A stretch of DNA of 64,000 bases from Anastrepha obliqua (GCF_027943255.1 NC_072895.1:36988001-37052000), one strand, 5' to 3'; counted from the first letter of the stretch, positions 1-11,486 are shown. Made by a program: numbers and translations. The notes: generated by a model not told the origin, from the letters alone.

Positions 1-802
1 AGCAAAAGGTTATAAATCGAACGAAATTGAGGCCATTTTCCCGCTGAATTACAAGCGGCCTTTGGAGGCTTTCTAACTCCCCTTCCCACAAATAGTATCT
101 ATACGACTTGCTTACTTCGTGCTTATTTAAAAGTGATGTTGTTGCCTTTTCGAGCTGCTTGCTTGCTAAACACTGTTTAATGTTTTTTTGTTGTTGGTAT
201 TTTTACTTTTGGCTTTTTTTTCTCTTACTGGTCACGATCAGTGCGCAGGCCAGAGTTCTATTGCGCTTTTGGCATCCAAAGGGTTCTAATGATTGTTGCT
301 ATCTGAACAATAACTGATTAGACGAGTGTGTGAATACATGGAAAATGATCATGCTGAATCCGGCTGGCGAATCACCCCCGTGACGTGGCAGTTAGTGGCC
401 AAACCTAGTAATCTATCTTCCTTGGTTGTTACTATAGATACGAGAGTTACTTAATCGACGTTTACATCAATCAAGTTGCTACTCATGCCGTCAACACCAC
501 ATCATGGCAAGGTTGGTTTTCATCCCCAAAAAATTTTAGTTCTTCAAGCCTCACCTATTTTCTTTTCAATATTCTGAAGAATTTGTTGGACCTCCATAAC
601 GGGTAACAAATCTAACAGACATTCATCTCGCCGTTGCAGCACGAATACTCCAAAGGCAAATCCGTGGGCACAACTCTACAGAAAATTGTAGAAAAGAGTT
701 TTGTGTCCTAAAACTAAAAAAAAATGTTCACTTTTTATATGCCACCATAGTGTGGAACTGGTGTTGTGTTTACATGTGGGAATTTCCCCAGGTTTTCGAC
801 CA
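1..802. other. Noncoding, unassigned
   Basis: AT-rich sequence with no ORF of coding character. A short open stretch at 108-317 is rich in Phe, Leu and Cys from T-runs and looks spurious. No repeat or gene was recognised. Confidence 0.5.
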
Positions 803-930
803 CCTATCTGCCATTCGGGGTCGGGTTAAAACTGTAGATCTCTTCATCTGTGGAACAACATCACGACGCATTCCACAAATAGGAGGAGCTCAGCGAAACA
901 GCAAACAATAGCGTAAGCGCCAATAATTTA
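803..930 (+). mobile_element. tRNA-derived SINE, 3' half
   Basis: The sequence carries the family's 3' block in order: a TATCTGCC(G/A)TTCGG motif, the AACTGTAG motif, a GGAACAACATCA motif, the CACAAATAGGAGGAGCTC motif, and a terminal GCGCCAATAAT. It matches the complete copy at 50004-50328 in reverse complement. The tRNA-like head is missing, so this is a 5'-truncated or eroded copy. Confidence 0.75.
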
Positions 931-1363
931 GTTTTATTTTATTTTTTTATTTCCCTATAAATACCCATTTTTATACCCAGGTATTTACCTGTTTCGGGTA
1001 TAGATTCACTTAAATAACGAATTAACTCGTTGTTAAGTAGCGTAACCGAAATAATTTTAAACATACATTTTTCACAAATTTCTTTATACTTTCTGCCTTT
1101 ACGGCGGTTTCACCCACACTAACAAATCGAGTATTTATATTCTATCTGAAATAAGTGCCTTAATGATTTATAGCCACAGTTTGGGAAAATACGCTGGCAC
1201 TTGGCTGAATACCTGGGCATTTTGGACATTCGTGAAGAGAAGTTAAATGAGAAGATTAAAGAATATCGATCCGTAAACTGTTTATACCAAATTTAATAAA
1301 AAGTGAGTTTTTTCCGTCCAAATTCAATGATAATTTTCCAAGCGTTAGCGGCGCGGCTAAATA
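931..1363. other. Noncoding, AT-rich
   Basis: No gene or repeat recognised between a SINE and a MITE. Confidence 0.5.
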
Positions 1364-1536
1364 CAGTGTAACCTCTTCTAACGGGCACCTCTATTAGCTA
1401 GGGACTTTCCTTGATCGAACATTTTTTTTATACCAAATCTTATGTATCGGAAGAAGTTACCCTCTTTTGAGTGGACACCTCTCTTGGACGGCCAAAACTG
1501 TCTGACGGTGGTGTTCGCCCAAGAGAGAGTTCACTG
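1364..1536 (+). mobile_element. Short inverted-repeat element (MITE family A, pogo-like ends)
   Basis: The 173 bp element is flanked by TA on both sides (1362-1363 and 1537-1538). It begins CAGTGTAACCTCTTC and ends TTCACTG. The interior holds paired phrases (GGGCACCTCTATTAGCTA and GTGGACACCTCTCTTGGACG) that are near-complements of each other, so the element can fold. The same sequence, inverted, is at 8893-9085. The CAGTG start with TA duplication resembles pogo/Tc1-type elements. There is no coding capacity, so it would need a transposase supplied elsewhere. Confidence 0.75.
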
Positions 1537-2264
1537 TATTAAATAAAAAAATTAAAAAAATAGTTGTCTCATAGAGACAGTTGTCTATAAGACAAATTTA
1601 GGTGGCTGCATCAAGAAAAACCTAATTTTTTTCAGCTAATTTATGCATTTGTTTGCAATTTCTAGTTATTCTTAGTATTTAGATGAATTTAAAAATGCTT
1701 TCATGCCCTACTTAGGTAACTCACTACAGCATTTAGTGCTTTTGCTTTTTATGGTGGCATCAAATGACCATAAATGGCAAGCTTGCATTGTGAACAATGC
1801 TGCCAGATTCACAGTTTTTTATATTACATAATACTACAAATTACAGCTTAACCGAAATTTCTGATTTTAACGAATAAATTAAAGTATTTTAATGTAAAAA
1901 AAATGTTTTTTTATTAATTAATATCTTAATTGAAAAGAAACTATTTTTGTATTAATTAATATCGGAATAGCTTTTTCAATCACTTTTTGCTTCTTCGTAT
2001 AAGTATAATTGAAACTGTTTATATTATTTTATTTTAAACTAATTTTTTTTAGCTATGCTTAATATAAATAAAAAACTTTAGTTTTCTAAAAAATCTCCTC
2101 ATTTTGGAGGTTAAATTTGCTAGGGAGCAAATAGTGTTTGACAAAAAAAAACAATCTGGCAATACCTTCATGAGTGATTGATTTTTGTCGGCTAATTGTG
2201 CAAATTGATTTTTTAGGCTTTGATTTTCACATGGCCGAATTTTTAATTTAGTTTACTACTGCAA
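1537..2264. other. Noncoding, AT-rich
   Basis: Strongly AT-rich with poly-T and poly-A tracts and TTAATTAATAT-type runs near 1910-1965. No coding sequence or known repeat was recognised. Confidence 0.5.
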
Positions 2265-2450
2265 TGGCGCAAAATTAATCATTCATTTAGTTTTTGAATA
2301 ACTTCTTTACAAAAAAAAATGATTTTAAATGACGGAAACTTTTATTTTGACCTTTACGCGCTCCTTTGATTGTCTGTTTGTATAGTGCAGCTGTCTAATT
2401 CACAAGTGTCAAATTACAAATCTACCGATAGAGTGATTAATTTTGCGCCA
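2265..2450. mobile_element. Short inverted-repeat element (MITE family B)
   Basis: The ends are a perfect 17 bp inverted repeat: TGGCGCAAAATTAATCA at the left and its reverse complement at the right. The element is 186 bp with no coding capacity. A second, diverged copy is at 52007-52202 and shares the internal phrase AATTCACAAGTGTCAAAT. The superfamily is not known to me, and no clear target duplication is visible. Confidence 0.75.
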
Positions 2451-2548
2451 CTTCGTATTTAGAAACAAATTAGAACCATTAAACTTAAAATCGTTGACGT
2501 ATGAAGTTTCTTAATTAAATAAATAATTGGCTCGTTTACTCCTTTTAG

Positions 2549-2695
2549 GTGCATCGCCGAGCTCCTCCTCCTGTTTGCGCCGTGCGTCTTGATGTTGTTC
2601 CACAAAGGGAGGGGCCTACAGTTTTAAGCCGATTCCGAACGGCAGATATTTTTTATGAGGAGCTTTTTCGTTGTAGGTTTGCCATTGCTTTGTAA
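2549..2695 (-). mobile_element. tRNA-derived SINE, 3' half
   Basis: Reverse-oriented copy of the SINE 3' block. It runs from a GCCGAGCTCCTCCTCC motif through CTTGATGTTGTTCCACAAA and CCGAACGGCAGATATTTTT to GGTTTGCCATTG. The tRNA-like head is absent. Confidence 0.8.
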
Positions 2696-4992
2696 GATTT
2701 CCTTGATAATTCCAATTCTTATTACACTGGGACAACTTCAGAAAATTATCCTAGGCAAATAATACTTAGGATTTTTTATTAACTCTTATAAAGGCAACTT
2801 TTCATTGCTATGCCAATACAAAAAAAAACTAAAAAAATCTATATTTTATCACTCCACCCTAATGTGCCTAAGTACGTATCAACGAATTATTATTTCCAGC
2901 CCTCAAAACAGTTGGGTGAGTAACTATTGAGCTAAGTATTTAACAAATACCATCATTTACACTCAGATCTATAGAAGTCCTTGCCTCCGTCAAAACCGCA
3001 TCTGTATCATCTTCATGGCATCGCATGACGACTATTTTGCTCGTAAAATAAGGTTTGCTTCAACGTATGTATGTGCATATGCATGTGTGTATGGATGTAG
3101 TTGGTGGTTGAGGCCATAACAGCCTCTGGCGCTCATTGCCAACCGCAAAAACTTTTTTCGTTTCAACGGTAATGTAAACACATAGTAGCAAAACTACAAA
3201 GAAACACAATGTGGAAAAGTACGATACATACAAATATACATACATACATTCATGCATACATATGGGTATTCATGGATGTGGGTGTTCCTTCAACTTTAAG
3301 CACATGAGATTTTATGCATGCTTTTGGGTTGACTACACACATGGATATGTATTTACATACATATATCTGTATGCGTGAAAATACGTCTCAACAAGAAAGC
3401 CGATGAAAGCAAGAAAACTTTACTACCGAAAGGCGAATACGAGGCATTTACGAAATATCAGTTACCAGCAGTAACAATAATGGAGATGATGTTGATACTT
3501 CGACTGTGCTTTAAAATTTCAACCTTAAAATGCACATCTGCTCCAGTTTAATTTTTTGTTCAAGTCCAGATGCCGAGGAGCATTTACGTTACCTCCATTC
3601 AATTGCAGCAGAGGTGGTGTTTGGAAATGTCCGCCCGACTGTAAATGTGCCACCAAATGGTGTGTGAACAGAGAAAAATTGAAAAGGGCGCTGCAATCGT
3701 TTCGAAAATCACCCATCTAACCGAAAAAGTTCGCAATTCAAAGTTTTTGTTTGCATTCGCGTATTTAAAAATATTAAATACAGGGGCACTCATTAGTTTC
3801 AAGTAGGGAAGTCAGGGCTTTTATTGATTTATACTAACTTTTAAGAATTTGAATTCATATGCAGGTATGTTTGTGCATATGTTGCCATGTGTTTTATTAG
3901 GTATGCGGCAAATAAATATAATGGCCCATAGTGACAAAGAAGTTAAAATGGTTGTAACGCTTAAAATTGTGTTTTACATATAATAAACGCCTTAGTCACA
4001 CTCTGTTATAGTCAGCTGCAAATGCATTTTATCACAAAATCAAAGCTTTAACTGGAAAATGAGGAGAACGTGATTTTAAAATGTTAACACGAGGGTATAA
4101 TTTGGTTTTTTGTTGTATTGTGGCTCACACAGGGAGAACTAATAAAATTGCGCATAGTTTTTTATATTGCCAAGTAAATTTTTTCTATTCATATGGGTAG
4201 CTCTGATCCCTCTAATTTTAGCTAGAAACTAGTTTTAACATACATACATATCTATGACGCAAAATTTTAGAAACTGATTTTAAATTAGAATTTGGTTTTA
4301 GTCTAGCAGCGCGTTGCCTCTGTTTGTATATAAAAAAATAGTAGTAGTTTATTAAAAACAGACATATGAGAATAAATATTTTTAAGAAAAATCTATGCCA
4401 GCATCAATTATTTTTGATAGCATTCCCACCTGCATATGAATACAAAAATATCAAATAATCACAAATTTCATAATATTAGTAGATAGGTGTCAAAGTATAA
4501 AAGTATTTAAATAAGCTTTGATGAGAAATATTTTTATACAGTGTTGCCATATTTTTATACGGCTTGCATTACAAAAATAGCAGCTTATTTTGTTTGAATA
4601 CTAAAAGGAAAATATCAATTGCTTAAAAAAGTTTTTATAAAAAATATTTTAGCTGACGTTGCCACCTATTGTTTTGTAAAATTAAAAAAAATTTTTGATA
4701 ACTACATTTAAACAAAATAAGCTTATAATTTTCGTCCAATGCACTTTTGAAAAAGTTTCAAAATCTTAGGTATACACATTGCTAAGCCTAGAGTGAGTGG
4801 GGGAGCCGAAGATCAAGGGAATGTTACCTGAACTTCTAAAAGCTAAATAAAAGCGTAGTCATAATTAGAGAAATTTTCATTTACCATAGTCCGATAGTCA
4901 GGCAGCTCTGAAATCGCTCGTACCATGGAAACACTCGTCGAAGACAGTAACCGAGTGTTACAAATTAATAAAAATACTTACACAGTCATTTT
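2696..4992. other. Long noncoding stretch with simple repeats
   Basis: About 2.3 kb of AT-rich sequence. It has short CATA/CATG tetranucleotide clusters (about 3060-3100, 3225-3275 and 3340-3375) and no ORF of coding character. The short open frames near 3060-3800 on the minus strand look like chance reading through simple repeats. Confidence 0.5.
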
Positions 4993-5608
4993 CTATTAAT
5001 CTAATCTGGGTGCCAAGAGATAGTAACATTAAAGGTAATTGTAAGGCAGATGACTTAGCTATATTGGGCCCTTCGCTCCAAATTAATCAGGACAAGGTTG
5101 GCATGCCCATGCCCTTGGCAACATGTAAACTTTTAATAGACAGGCACACCATTACTGTTGCAAATTTCAATTGGAAACAGTTAAACACCTGCGTTATCAG
5201 TAGACAAACGTGGCCCGAATGGCACATGAGTCGCACCTAAATTAAGTACGAAGGATCTAAGCATCGTAGTAGATGCCCTATCTGGGCCCTGTCTGGTAGA
5301 TTAGGGACACCATCCAATGACTATTGCAGAAGTCATCAGGATATAGAAGAAGAAGAGACAGTCGAACACCTTCTATGCGCGTGCATGGCTTTGTGTAGAA
5401 TACGGTTCAGATTGCTCGGTCTCACTTCGCTGGTCAACATTGCGGATGTAGCTAATTTCAAACTAGATAGCCAGCTGTTCAAAGGCTAAACAATGGTTTA
5501 GAAATGACCAAGTAGAGTAAGTATATAATAGTTCCGGTGGTATCACAAGACTCCATCAACTGCCGTAGGTACGTCGAAGGACAGCCACTTCACCTAACCT
5601 AACCTACC
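4993..5608 (+). mobile_element. Non-LTR retrotransposon 3' end (RNase H and Cys-rich tail)
   Basis: The reading frame starting at 4993 gives an RNase H segment (LIWVPRDSNIKGNCKADDLA, compare the family pattern WVPGHxGIxGNExADELA). Frameshifts follow, and then a C-terminal segment of the type C..C..(E)ETVEHLLC.C. The copy ends at 5591-5608 in repeats of CCTAA(C), the tail type shared by several elements here. The reverse transcriptase is missing, so it is 5'-truncated, as is usual for LINE insertions. It resembles the fragment at 15806-16420. Confidence 0.75.
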
Positions 5609-5637
5609 TGAGCTGCTGCATAAGCTCCACGCTTATT

Positions 5638-5730
5638 TTAGATGTTTGGCCGAGCTCCTCCTACAATTCGTGATGTGCTTCTTGATGCTGTTCCACAAAT
5701 CGGGTGCCCTACAGTTTTATGCCACCATAC
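5638..5730 (-). mobile_element. tRNA-derived SINE, 3' fragment
   Basis: Carries GTTTGGCCGAGCTCCTCCT, then CTTGATGCTGTTCCACAAA, then CCTACAGTTTTATGCC, which is the 3' block of the SINE family in reverse orientation. Only about 90 bp remain. Confidence 0.75.
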
Positions 5731-5944
5731 GACGCATACGGCATTCCTGTCAGTGTTGCCGTGAGTGAAAAATAAATATTACCCAACTTTGAAGAAGAAA
5801 AGTAACCAATAACCCATGTAAATAATAACGAAATTTTCAGTTCGAAAAAAGTACAATATATGTAAGTAAATACCAAAGCATATTAAAGAGGTATCAGCAG
5901 TAAAGCAAAAACAGCTTGATCCCTAGAAAGTCAAAATTTATAAA

Positions 5945-6420
5945 GAAATATTGACAATTTAGAGTAGGTAGGTAGGTGAAATGGTTGAAGTACCAGTCTG
6001 GCATTCCTCAAGTAGCACTAAAGCGCCGTTTTGATACCATTATGAGACCTCCAACAGGCAGATATCTACAGTCAGCCAGAGCTTTTGATATAATGGAGAA
6101 GATTGATAGGATTTAGGTTGGCGTACTGTACCAGTCTGTCGAAAAAAGGAGCGCCCAGTGACCTTAGTCGTCTAGCTGCCAAACCCGGACATTTACAGGG
6201 AAAGTGCTCTACAGTTTCCTTCTTCTTCTCCAATGGGGGTTAAATGGTAACCCTAGCTTTCCCGCGTTGTACCGATCGTCCAGTGACCGGTAAACACAGC
6301 TACGAGTTTGGAAATTGAATGGCGAGGAGTCCAAAGGACTTTCTGAGTCCTTCGTATATCGTTTTGGGGCCAAAGGGTTTTCGAAATAACACATGAAGAA
6401 ATGGAGCACAATTTAGAGTA
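5945..6420 (-). mobile_element. Non-LTR retrotransposon 3' end (family X)
   Basis: On the minus strand the peptide SSPFNFQTRSCVYRSL and following residues matches the + strand copy at 17480-19095 (PPFNFQTHGGVQRSL). The downstream noncoding part also matches: a phrase reading, in this window, CAAGTAGCACTAAAGCGCCGTTTTG recurs as its complement near 19030-19055. This is the C-terminal and 3' UTR end only, with several frame breaks. The 3' end is at about 5945 in GTAGGTAGGTAGG, so the tail would be CCTAC repeats. Confidence 0.65.
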
Positions 6421-6937
6421 ACCTAAACATAACTACTTAATTTAGAGACCTAATAAATAGAAAGTAAACCAAAATTGCAACCCTACTGCTGCTAACTGTT
6501 TAATGTGCCTTGGTGCATACTTTAAAATCAGTAAAGAAAAAAAACTAAAAACTGAAATAGTTTGCCTTTCCGTTTCCAAAATTAAATGTTTGACATATTT
6601 TTTATTAAATGTGATTCAACTTTTTAGTAGCCGAAGCTGCAAGGGCCAGCTAATAATAAATTAAATTAAATTAAATATTTCTATAGTTCCAAAATTTCTG
6701 ATGGCCAGCTTTATCCTAAAATCAAGAAACTATGTAAGTTTGCTTAATTTATAAGAGGCAATCCTTTGACAGGATTTACGTAGTTTTAAAACAGTTCGTA
6801 ACGAAGTGGAAATATTTATCTTATAATTTTTGTCTCTCATTTAATTGCAAGAAAGTAAAATAAAGAAAATGTAAAATAAATTTAAACTATTTTCGACATA
6901 CGAACAAATTTACTTGGGTGGGTGCGCACATATTTTG
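6421..6937. other. Noncoding, AT-rich
   Basis: Contains a short TTAAA/ATTAAATT run near 6655-6675. No gene or repeat family was recognised. Confidence 0.45.
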
Positions 6938-7018
6938 GATATATGTATGTATGAATGTATGTATGTATGTATGAATGAATGTATGTATGCATGGATATAC
7001 GTATGTATGTATGTATGT
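6938..7018. repeat. (TATG)n microsatellite
   Basis: Imperfect tandem TATG/GTAT units, interrupted by ATGAATG variants. It generates spurious open frames on both strands (Tyr-Ile-His-Thr and Met-Tyr-Val-Cys repeats). Confidence 0.9.
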
Positions 7019-7859
7019 GCAATGGTACACACGATTACGTTGCATGCGTTCGAATGAGTTTTTATGTTTTTCGGCACATTTCTCGTCTGCAATTGGCGTG
7101 TTTTCGTTTCTAAATGGTTTAATCGCAATTTATCAACTCAGAGAAATTTGCACGCCCAACTTTGGAGCAAAAGTTTACGCAAAACTTGTCCATGCATAGA
7201 ACGCATAACAGTTGGGGTTAAACTGAAGGCACTTGCGACACCCCGCAGTGACGAAGTTGCAACGCAGGCAAGAAACCAACTTCCATTGGACCTCCGCGTC
7301 CAACATGCGCAGATGGAACGAAGAGGGAGGAACCAAAGCACTTCGCTGCGTACGCTCCATTTAAAGATTTATTTAACTTCGCCGTATGGATGTCTCGAAA
7401 GTTTTCAAGTTTACTTGTGAACAAGTTTCTTATAATTTATTGGATTCGCCGATGGCGGCAATAGTCGAGCGTTTCGTGTGACTTTATTGACTAAGCTCCA
7501 GATGAATGACACTACTAAAACATTGGAAATTTTTAAATCACTTTCTGGCATTTGGAAGTATTAGTGTGGCGTGACACCTTTCATGGCTGTGGATATTTTA
7601 AAGTTCAGTTCAAAAGCTCTTAATTGCACTTTCGCAATTGTTTAAGTGCGAAAATATTATATGGGTAGATATCAAAATAAAAGATATAGTATTTTGATAC
7701 ACACATACATAATTACTATATGTACGAAAGGGTAAGTACCCGTGTTAGAAATCAATACACCATTTAAATTTTTTTTTTTAGTTTTCAACATAGTTGCCTG
7801 TTAGAAAGATATACTTCTCCTAATACTCCGGTCATTTTTTAACCCCTCCAAAAATAGAA
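7019..7859. other. Noncoding, unassigned
   Basis: Several overlapping open frames on both strands (7064-7420) are mutually exclusive and show no recognisable domain. Base composition here is less AT-rich than its surroundings (7190-7370). Unique host sequence such as an exon or regulatory segment cannot be excluded. Confidence 0.4.
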
Positions 7860-8495
7860 TTTGTCGAACTCTCCAAAATACGCTTCTATTTTGGCGATGA
7901 TTTCCTTGTTTGAACTAATTTTTTTCCCGCGAGCCAAGGTACGAGATCAACTCATTCTCTCTTCCTCATCTAGGCAACTTCTGTAGAAGCCATGTGATTG
8001 CACAACCTTCCTCTGGGCGTGCCTGCCTTTTAGGCAGGGCCCCGTTATAACTGAAATCACTGAGCTGATTTCGGCTTAGCAGAGGTTCTGTGCGCTTAGC
8101 ATTGGGAGTTGGCCACAATTGTCCGGCAATTCTGCAGTTGGCTTTACTACACCATCTTTTATTTGCTGCTCTGACAATTTCCTCAAAGATAAGTAGCTTA
8201 CAGGTTTGTGCATCGCTAATTCCTCGGCTCTGCAGTTACCTATGAACCCATTTTACCTTTAGGTGAAATCACTCAGCTATCTCGTTAAGAGATATGCGGC
8301 ATTTCATGGCCACCTTCGAGGTAGCTTTGGGCGGGATTTTATTGCCGCTTGGCTATCAGTGAAAATGTAGATATCATCTCCAGATATCGCATCCCACTGT
8401 ACCCGAGCCACGGCTTTCATTATTGCCATCAGTTCAGCCTGAAAGGCACTACAGCGTCGGCAAGCCGAAAACTGAAGGTACACAAAGTACAAGGT
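7860..8495 (-). mobile_element. Non-LTR retrotransposon fragment (RNase H to C-terminus)
   Basis: The minus strand from 8492 encodes an RNase H piece: FQAELMAI, then DDIYIFTDSQAAIKS with the catalytic-type TDSQAA motif. A broken GFIGNCRAEELA motif follows. Near 8070-7950 there is a C-terminal GxCLKGRHAQR segment followed by CRSC. Several frameshifts and stops make it a dead copy. The reverse transcriptase is absent. Confidence 0.7.
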
Positions 8496-8892
8496 CGATT
8501 TTTTTTATTTGAGAATAATAGTGGTTGGGACAAGTATTACTTTTCTCGCAATAAACATGGTTTCATCATCCATTGAGTGCTATGAACAAAGTGAACTTAT
8601 AACAACTTTGTTTTGGGGTTAATACATCCTTAATATAAAAATGGTTTAACAAGAAATGCCCATTTTAAAAATAAAATTTTCGTTATTGATTTAAAATGTA
8701 GCTTTTCTCTGAGTGCTTAAGTCGATCTAAAAGTGTAGGTTTTCGCCGCTTAATGTCAGCTGACTCACAAGGCAGTATTTACTGGAAAGTTTCCATATCC
8801 TGACGGGGAGCGACCGCTACTAAGAAGTAATTTTGTTGGTTCATGTAAAGTTAGCATCTTGAGTTCTTAAAAAAATACATTATTCAAAACTA

Positions 8893-9085
8893 CAGTGAAA
8901 CCTCCCTTGGACGGACATTCCCCGTCAGTTAACATTTGTCCGTCCAAGAGATGTGTCCACGCGAAAGAGGGCAACTTTTTCCGATACATAAGATTTGGTA
9001 TAGAAAAAAATGTTCGTTCAAGGGAGGTGACCGGCTAATAGAGGTGTCCAGCTAATAGAGGTGTCCGTTGGAAGAGGTTACACTA
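8893..9085 (-). mobile_element. Short inverted-repeat element (MITE family A)
   Basis: 193 bp, flanked by TA at 8891-8892 and 9086-9087. It starts CAGTGAAACCTCCCTTGGAC and ends GAAGAGGTTACACTA. It is the inverted homologue of 1364-1536, including the shared segment around CCGATACATAAGATTTGGTAT. The two copies differ by substitutions and small indels, so they are not recent duplicates. Confidence 0.75.
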
Positions 9086-9219
9086 TATCTAAAAACACCC
9101 GATAAAGTGGCATTACACATTTAGTCTCCTAAAACTAATGCATATGTTTATGCTATATACGAATATATGTACAAATATACACAAAGCTGTGTATTTTCCA
9201 TTACCAATGATGGTTTTTG

Positions 9220-9860
9220 TTCGGGACTCCTCCCTAGCCAGTTTGGTTTGCGGATGACACCCTGATTCTATGCCAACTTTGAGTCATCACACGAGTGTTG
9301 AACCCCCCCATTAGGGAAGGCCACTCTTGTCATGCCAGGGCTTCCCTATCCACCACCTGGGACGCGCCCGATGGGAAATCAGGCAACTCCACACGGGAGA
9401 ACCGGGCTTGGTAAGCTTCATTAGGAAAATGCTAAATAGCAGAATCTTTGAAGCGAATCTAGGAGAATCACGTGGTGAAAAGATTTTTAGAGGTGTACTA
9501 CCGAGCAGACCGCTATTCGGCTCTGAGCGAATTTGACAGATATGCCGAAGCAGTCGTTTTATGTTTCACTAAAGCTAAAGCTAAATTTTGTAAAACACAG
9601 AACGAATGGCGTAGAGTCCAAGGTTCCCCTAAACATTCTTTTTTCACCATACCTAACGAGTAAACCAGGGATCTATCATCCTTGGGAGAATCGGTACTCA
9701 GGAGATTGGTGAGAAGAGCTACACCGCAAGGCAGAGTGTTCTAATCATTTTTATAGAACGCAGTGGTAAATAAACGTCTGTTAATACTGGAATAGGTGGG
9801 TTGTAAGGTGCCGATGATGTTGTTATTGCTGCCTCTGGTAAATTTGTATCTATGATACAT
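9220..9860 (+). mobile_element. Probable retrotransposon debris with an RT-type FADD motif
   Basis: Bases 9246-9278 read FADDTLILCQL, which fits the reverse transcriptase YADD/FADD box. The following 600 bp has two open frames (9327-9536 and 9472-9663) with no domain I recognise. A conventional RT would continue to the GLAVNPGKT segment within about 150 bp, but that motif appears only near 9905. The intervening piece may therefore be an insertion. Confidence 0.4.
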
Positions 9861-9864
9861 TAAG

Positions 9865-10925
9865 AGACCTAATACAAATTGTTCCACACTTTCTAGGTGG
9901 GCAGAAAAGAGTGGTCTAGCAGTTAACCCAGGCAAAACATAACTCATATTATTCACTAGGAAACATAGAATCATCAGTTAAGTTGTGATTTCGGAAGAGA
10001 CCAAGTACTTGGACCTAACCATAGATAGGAAATTGACTTAGGAGTCAAACATCTCAGAAAGAGTTAGGAAAGTCAGTCTAGCTTTTTACAGCTGAGAGCT
10101 TTAGGTAAGACCTGGGGAATTAAACCTAAGGTTGTTCATTGGCTTTTTACTGCAGTTGTCACGCCCAAACATCTACATGGAAATGTTGTCTGTTGGTGCG
10201 CTATGCAGAAAAATACCTATTCTCTTCTAATTTATTGGACGGCCGCCGTAGCCGAATGGGTTGGTGCGTGACTACCATTTGGAATTCAGAGAGAACGTAG
10301 GTTCGAATCTCGGTGAAACACCAAAATTAAGAAAATGTTTTTTCTAAGAGCAGTCGTCCTTCGGCAGGCAATGGCAAGCCTCCGGGTGTATTTCTGTCAT
10401 AAAAAATATCTGCCGTTCGGAGTCGTCTTGAAACTGTGGGGATTAGCGCTAACACCTGTGAAATTGCTATGCATATATGGCTAAGGCAAAATCTATGTCT
10501 GTCCAAGAATATTATATAATTGAGTAGGCTTCAAATTAGGTCCTTAGTAGGGGCCCTCACTGGACATTGTTTCATAGAAAAGCACGCAAAAGGATTAGGT
10601 GTTTACATGCATGATTTCTGCCGTAACTGTAGGAATGAGGAGGAGTTGGAAACAATTCAACACCTTTTTTGCACATACTCGGCTTCATCCACAAGCCAGG
10701 AACCGATATTTAAGATCCTACTTCTGAATTAATATGGATAGTCTATACATTTTTGGTATTAAAAACTTTTCACGCCTTGTTCAAAGCTCAGGATGGTTTG
10801 GTTCAATCTGGAAGAGAAAATGTAGCCCAGCCCAGCCCCTGCGGCTCACAACGGATCCATTTCGTGGTTTAAGTGGCATTGCTGTCCTTATGTGCGATAC
10901 GGCTGCCAAACCGAATCTAACCTAA
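9865..10925 (+). mobile_element. Non-LTR retrotransposon fragment, interrupted by a SINE
   Basis: At 9890-9965 the frame reads SGLAVNPGKT then LILFTRKHRI, typical of the RT C-terminal part. At 10000-10215 broken frames give KYLDLTIDRKLT and ALGKTWGIKPKVVHW. After the SINE at 10238-10442, the C-terminal segment at 10520-10732 has LVGALTGHC then CRNCRNEEELETIQHLFC. The central RNase H is missing. It ends near 10925 in GAATCTAACCTAAC, the shared tail type. Confidence 0.7.
10238..10442 (+). mobile_element. tRNA-derived SINE with intact tRNA-like head
   Basis: Starts GGCCGCCGTAGCCGAATGGG. A pol III A-box-like TAGCCGAATGGG lies at 10249-10260 and a B-box-like GGTTCGAATC at 10310-10319. The body phrase CGGCAGGCAATGGCAA and the TATCTGCCGTTCGGAGTCG motif follow. 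The copy stops after AACTGTGGGGATT, so the 3' third is missing. It sits inside a non-LTR element, showing it is younger than that insertion. Confidence 0.85.
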
Positions 10926-11486
10926 CAAAGCAAGGAGGCTAGATCTACAAGGTTTGCTCTTTAACTAAGGTGAAAAAGAAAATTGTGAAGGGAACTTCGA
11001 CAGCCAACTCACTTGGAAAACTCGGCAGCCGAATACTGCACGATCATTTCACATACGTTCACACTCGTCTACGAGTCAGCCGTTGTTCAGATAGCAACGA
11101 AGTGACAGTGGTTGATTTTTTTCGGTAATCACCAAACACAATCTCAGTATTTTTGTAGCCACATCCCAAGTGAGGTCAGCCCAACAGCTGATGCTGTCAA
11201 ATTCGGAAAGAACCGAATAACGGTCTGTTGAATGAACACCTATAAAAATATTTTCACCTTACAAAGTACCATACCCTCCATTATATACTTCTTAATTTCA
11301 GAATTCTATAATACTATCAGGATTATATTGAACACAAGTTGTATGAGAATTTGAAGCCTTAATTTTTCCATTTTTATGAAATATATACATATATACGGGT
11401 ACATGTACATTCATCTATTTTCCTGTCCGTCTGAATACTCACACTACATCAAACTTTAAAATAATTAAATATCTTTTCTTTTCCAG
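10926..11486. other. Upstream flank of the host gene; possible 5' exon and intron
   Basis: Bases 10980-11124 are less AT-rich than the flanks and end in a donor-like CG|GTAATC at 11124/11125. A good acceptor, TTTTCTTTTCCAG, ends at 11486. A small 5' noncoding exon spliced over about 360 bp is therefore possible. No TATA box or clear initiator was identified, so the promoter position is unknown. Confidence 0.3.

Noticed and set aside
108..317. 69-codon open frame at the left end
   Set aside because: Composition comes from T-runs (Phe, Leu, Cys). No conserved motif, splice context or coding signal.
3060..3802. Minus-strand short ORFs
   Set aside because: They read through CATA simple sequence or overlap each other in different frames, without a recognisable domain.
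7064..7420. Possible host exon
   Set aside because: It has an open frame but no acceptor or donor consistent with the host gene's phase, and no recognisable peptide.
6910..7424. Several overlapping ORFs on both strands
   Set aside because: Partly translation of the (TATG)n microsatellite. The rest are mutually exclusive frames without motifs.
10238..10330. A stand-alone tRNA gene
   Set aside because: A and B boxes are present, but the sequence continues into the SINE body, lacks a closed acceptor stem and recurs as an interspersed repeat.
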